A stretch of 64,000 nt of DNA from Adiantum capillus-veneris (taxonomy: Eukaryota > Streptophyta > Polypodiopsida > Polypodiales > Pteridaceae), in assembly GCA_014529385.2 (NCBI GenBank), contig CM043963.1, positions 75,900,412-75,964,411 of the forward strand. The letters are read 5' to 3'. Within the stretch, counting starts at the first letter, position 1. Each line of letters opens with the position of its first letter. Positions 62,411 to 64,000 of the stretch are shown in pieces. The notes under the pieces are model-generated. The model was given only the letters and a program-made list of their open reading frames with translations. It was not told where the DNA came from and searched no databases. Made by a program: the position numbers and the translations under genes.

Positions 62411-63998
62411 ATGGATCCATCAATGTTAGAGGTAATAAAAGGATGGCCTAAACCAAGGAATCTTCATGAACTAAGAAGCTTTATAGGTATGTGTGCATAC
62501 TATAGATGCTTCATAGAAAAGTTCTCACAAATTGCGGGACCATTACATGACCTAACAAAGAAAAGAGTTAGGTATACATGGTCTGCTAAGGAGAACAATG
62601 CTTTCGAAAAGCTTATCTCTCAACCTGTGCTTACACTACCGAATCTCTCAAAACCATTTGAGGTCCAATGTGATGCTTGTGGTGATTGCTTTGGAGTTGT
62701 TTTGCTTCAAGAAGGGCACACCATAGGCTATGAAAGTCGAAGGCTTGACCGTGTTGAGAAAGCTCTAGGCATATATGAAAAGGAACTCCTTGCAGTTCTA
62801 CATGTCTTAGACTCATGGAAGCACTATTTAATGGGGACCCCTTTCATTCTACGAATGGATCACCAAAGTCTTAAGTACTTCATGACGCAGACCAAGCTAT
62901 CCGACAAACAAATGAGGTGGGCAAATTTCCTTTTGCAATTTCATTTTCATATTGCTAACATTGCTGGCAAGCATAATCAAGTAGCCGATGCACTCTCAAG
63001 ACGGCCAAGAGTGAATGCGGTTTCCATAGAAACTCACAATGATCTATCTTCAATGATAGATGAGTATGCTATTGATCCTGATTTTAGAGATGTGATTTTA
63101 GCCCTTGCATTAGGGAAGAAAGAGGAACCATTTACTTTACAACATGGTTATCTTCTCCATGGCAATACACTATGCATTACTAACTCACTCTGTGAGAAAG
63201 TAATGTATGAATCTCATGCTCCTCTTTATGCAGGGCATATAGGGATTCAGTCTACCCTAAAGGGAATTGAAACATATTTCTATTGGCCTACCATGAAAGC
63301 GAACATACAAGAGTATGTTTCTAAATGTGTGGTATGCCAAAAGATAGAATTTGATAGAGGGAAGCAACCTAGATTGCTTCAACCCTTGCCAATCCCTAAT
63401 TCACCATGGGAGAGCATATCCATGGATTTTATCTTTGGATTGCCTAAGTCTATCCATGGGAATACGGGAATATGGACGATAGTAGACAGGTTCAGTAAAC
63501 AAGCTCATTTTATACCTGTCAAAAAAACTATAAAAGCCCATCAAATGGAAACCCTTTTCATTTTAAAAATTTTCAAGTACCATGGCTTGCCAATGTCTAT
63601 AGTGTCATTTCTGGAAGGGTCCCTTTGAGAATTTAGGTAGAAGGCTAAACTTCTCCTCGGCCTATCATCCACAAACGGATGGCCAAAGTGAAATAGCTAA
63701 CCTAACAATTCTTGATATACTAAAAGCCTATGTAACAGAAGTAGATCAAAGATCCCAATGGGAGAAGTACTTACCCTTAGTGGAGTATGCTTACAATAAC
63801 ACTGTACATACTTCCACGGGAAAAGCACCTTTCGAGGTAATTGAGGGAAGATAAAAAATTCCCTTGCTACTTAAGGTACATGGGAAGATCTTCGCTGGAG
63901 ATGAGGATAGCCGAAACCTACAAGAATCTTTTTAAAAGATTAAGGATGCTATCTCTATCTCACAGCAAAGGCAAAAGGCTACTGCTGACAAGCACAAA
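62411..63998 (+). pseudogene. Chromovirus 3 RNase H and integrase
   Basis: RNase H: CDACGDCFGVVLLQEGH, RRLDRVEKALGIYEKELLAV, MDHQSLKYFMTQTKLSDKQM. Integrase: zinc region (HAPLYAGHIGIQ ... CVVCQKIEF), first Asp in SMDFIFGLPKS, and Glu in YHPQTDGQSEIANLT. A deletion of about 28 bp at 63,606 removes the DRDPRMT segment with the second catalytic Asp and shifts the frame. A TAA near 63,852 follows. The integrase cannot work. Confidence 0.85.
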
Positions 63999-64000
63999 AG

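Larger units (their letters stand above)
57601..64000 (+). mobile_element. Chromovirus 3, forward, continues past the window
   Basis: 5' LTR 57,601-59,281, primer site, gag, protease, RT, RNase H and integrase in order; the 3' end is outside. Inserted head-to-head into the RNase H of chromovirus relic 2. Stops, frameshifts and deletions make it non-autonomous. Its gag and RNase H are more complete than in chromovirus relic 1. Confidence 0.88.

Overview
The window is plant nuclear DNA. It holds one host gene with plant-type architecture (an N-terminal PWWP domain and a C-terminal RRM-like domain), surrounded by about 57 kb of Ty1/copia and Ty3/gypsy LTR retrotransposons at several stages of decay, plus long GA and CA microsatellites. 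No bacterial or organellar genes, rRNA, tRNA or CRISPR arrays were seen. Species cannot be fixed from this sequence. The retroelement density and long intergenic stretches would fit a large plant genome such as a fern, lycophyte or gymnosperm, but that is a weak inference.

Layout. 1-1,750: reverse-strand copia fossil. 2,451-6,784: the PWWP/RRM-like gene, one uninterrupted 3.9-kb reading frame on + with a short upstream ORF. 8,335-10,700: two forward copia fossils. 12,506-18,113: a complete LTR element with very short LTRs (119 and 131 bp), an initiator-Met primer site, a perfect CTTTG target duplication and a non-coding interior. 18,841-19,324: inverted LTR fragment of the chromovirus family that fills the right of the window. 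19,325-39,272: a tandem LTR-internal-LTR-internal-LTR array (- strand) of an element with about 2.2-kb LTRs, no pol, and one decayed long ORF of unknown type. Copy A of that array is split by a young, nearly intact 8.65-kb non-chromovirus gypsy element (21,998-30,643); copy B preserves the uninterrupted site.

39,273-49,191: a chromovirus (+) that has lost its 5' end and carries a foreign stretch in gag and a copia fragment in RNase H. 49,900-50,600: gypsy RT fossil. 50,769-52,499: a complete 1.7-kb non-autonomous LTR element with ATATC target duplication and an unexplained open frame. 53,611-57,600: a reverse-strand chromovirus interrupted in RNase H by a forward chromovirus of the same family (57,601 to beyond the window end), with a 116-bp tandem duplication across the junction.

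Only the PWWP gene looks like a working host gene. The element at 21,998-30,643 is the closest to autonomous: its damage amounts to one in-frame TGA between protease and reverse transcriptase and a frame change between gag and protease. The others are relics, although short-LTR and small LTR elements that never encoded pol could be moved in trans. Many apparent ORFs begin at GTG or TTG; starts given here were chosen at ATG where a host-type start is expected.
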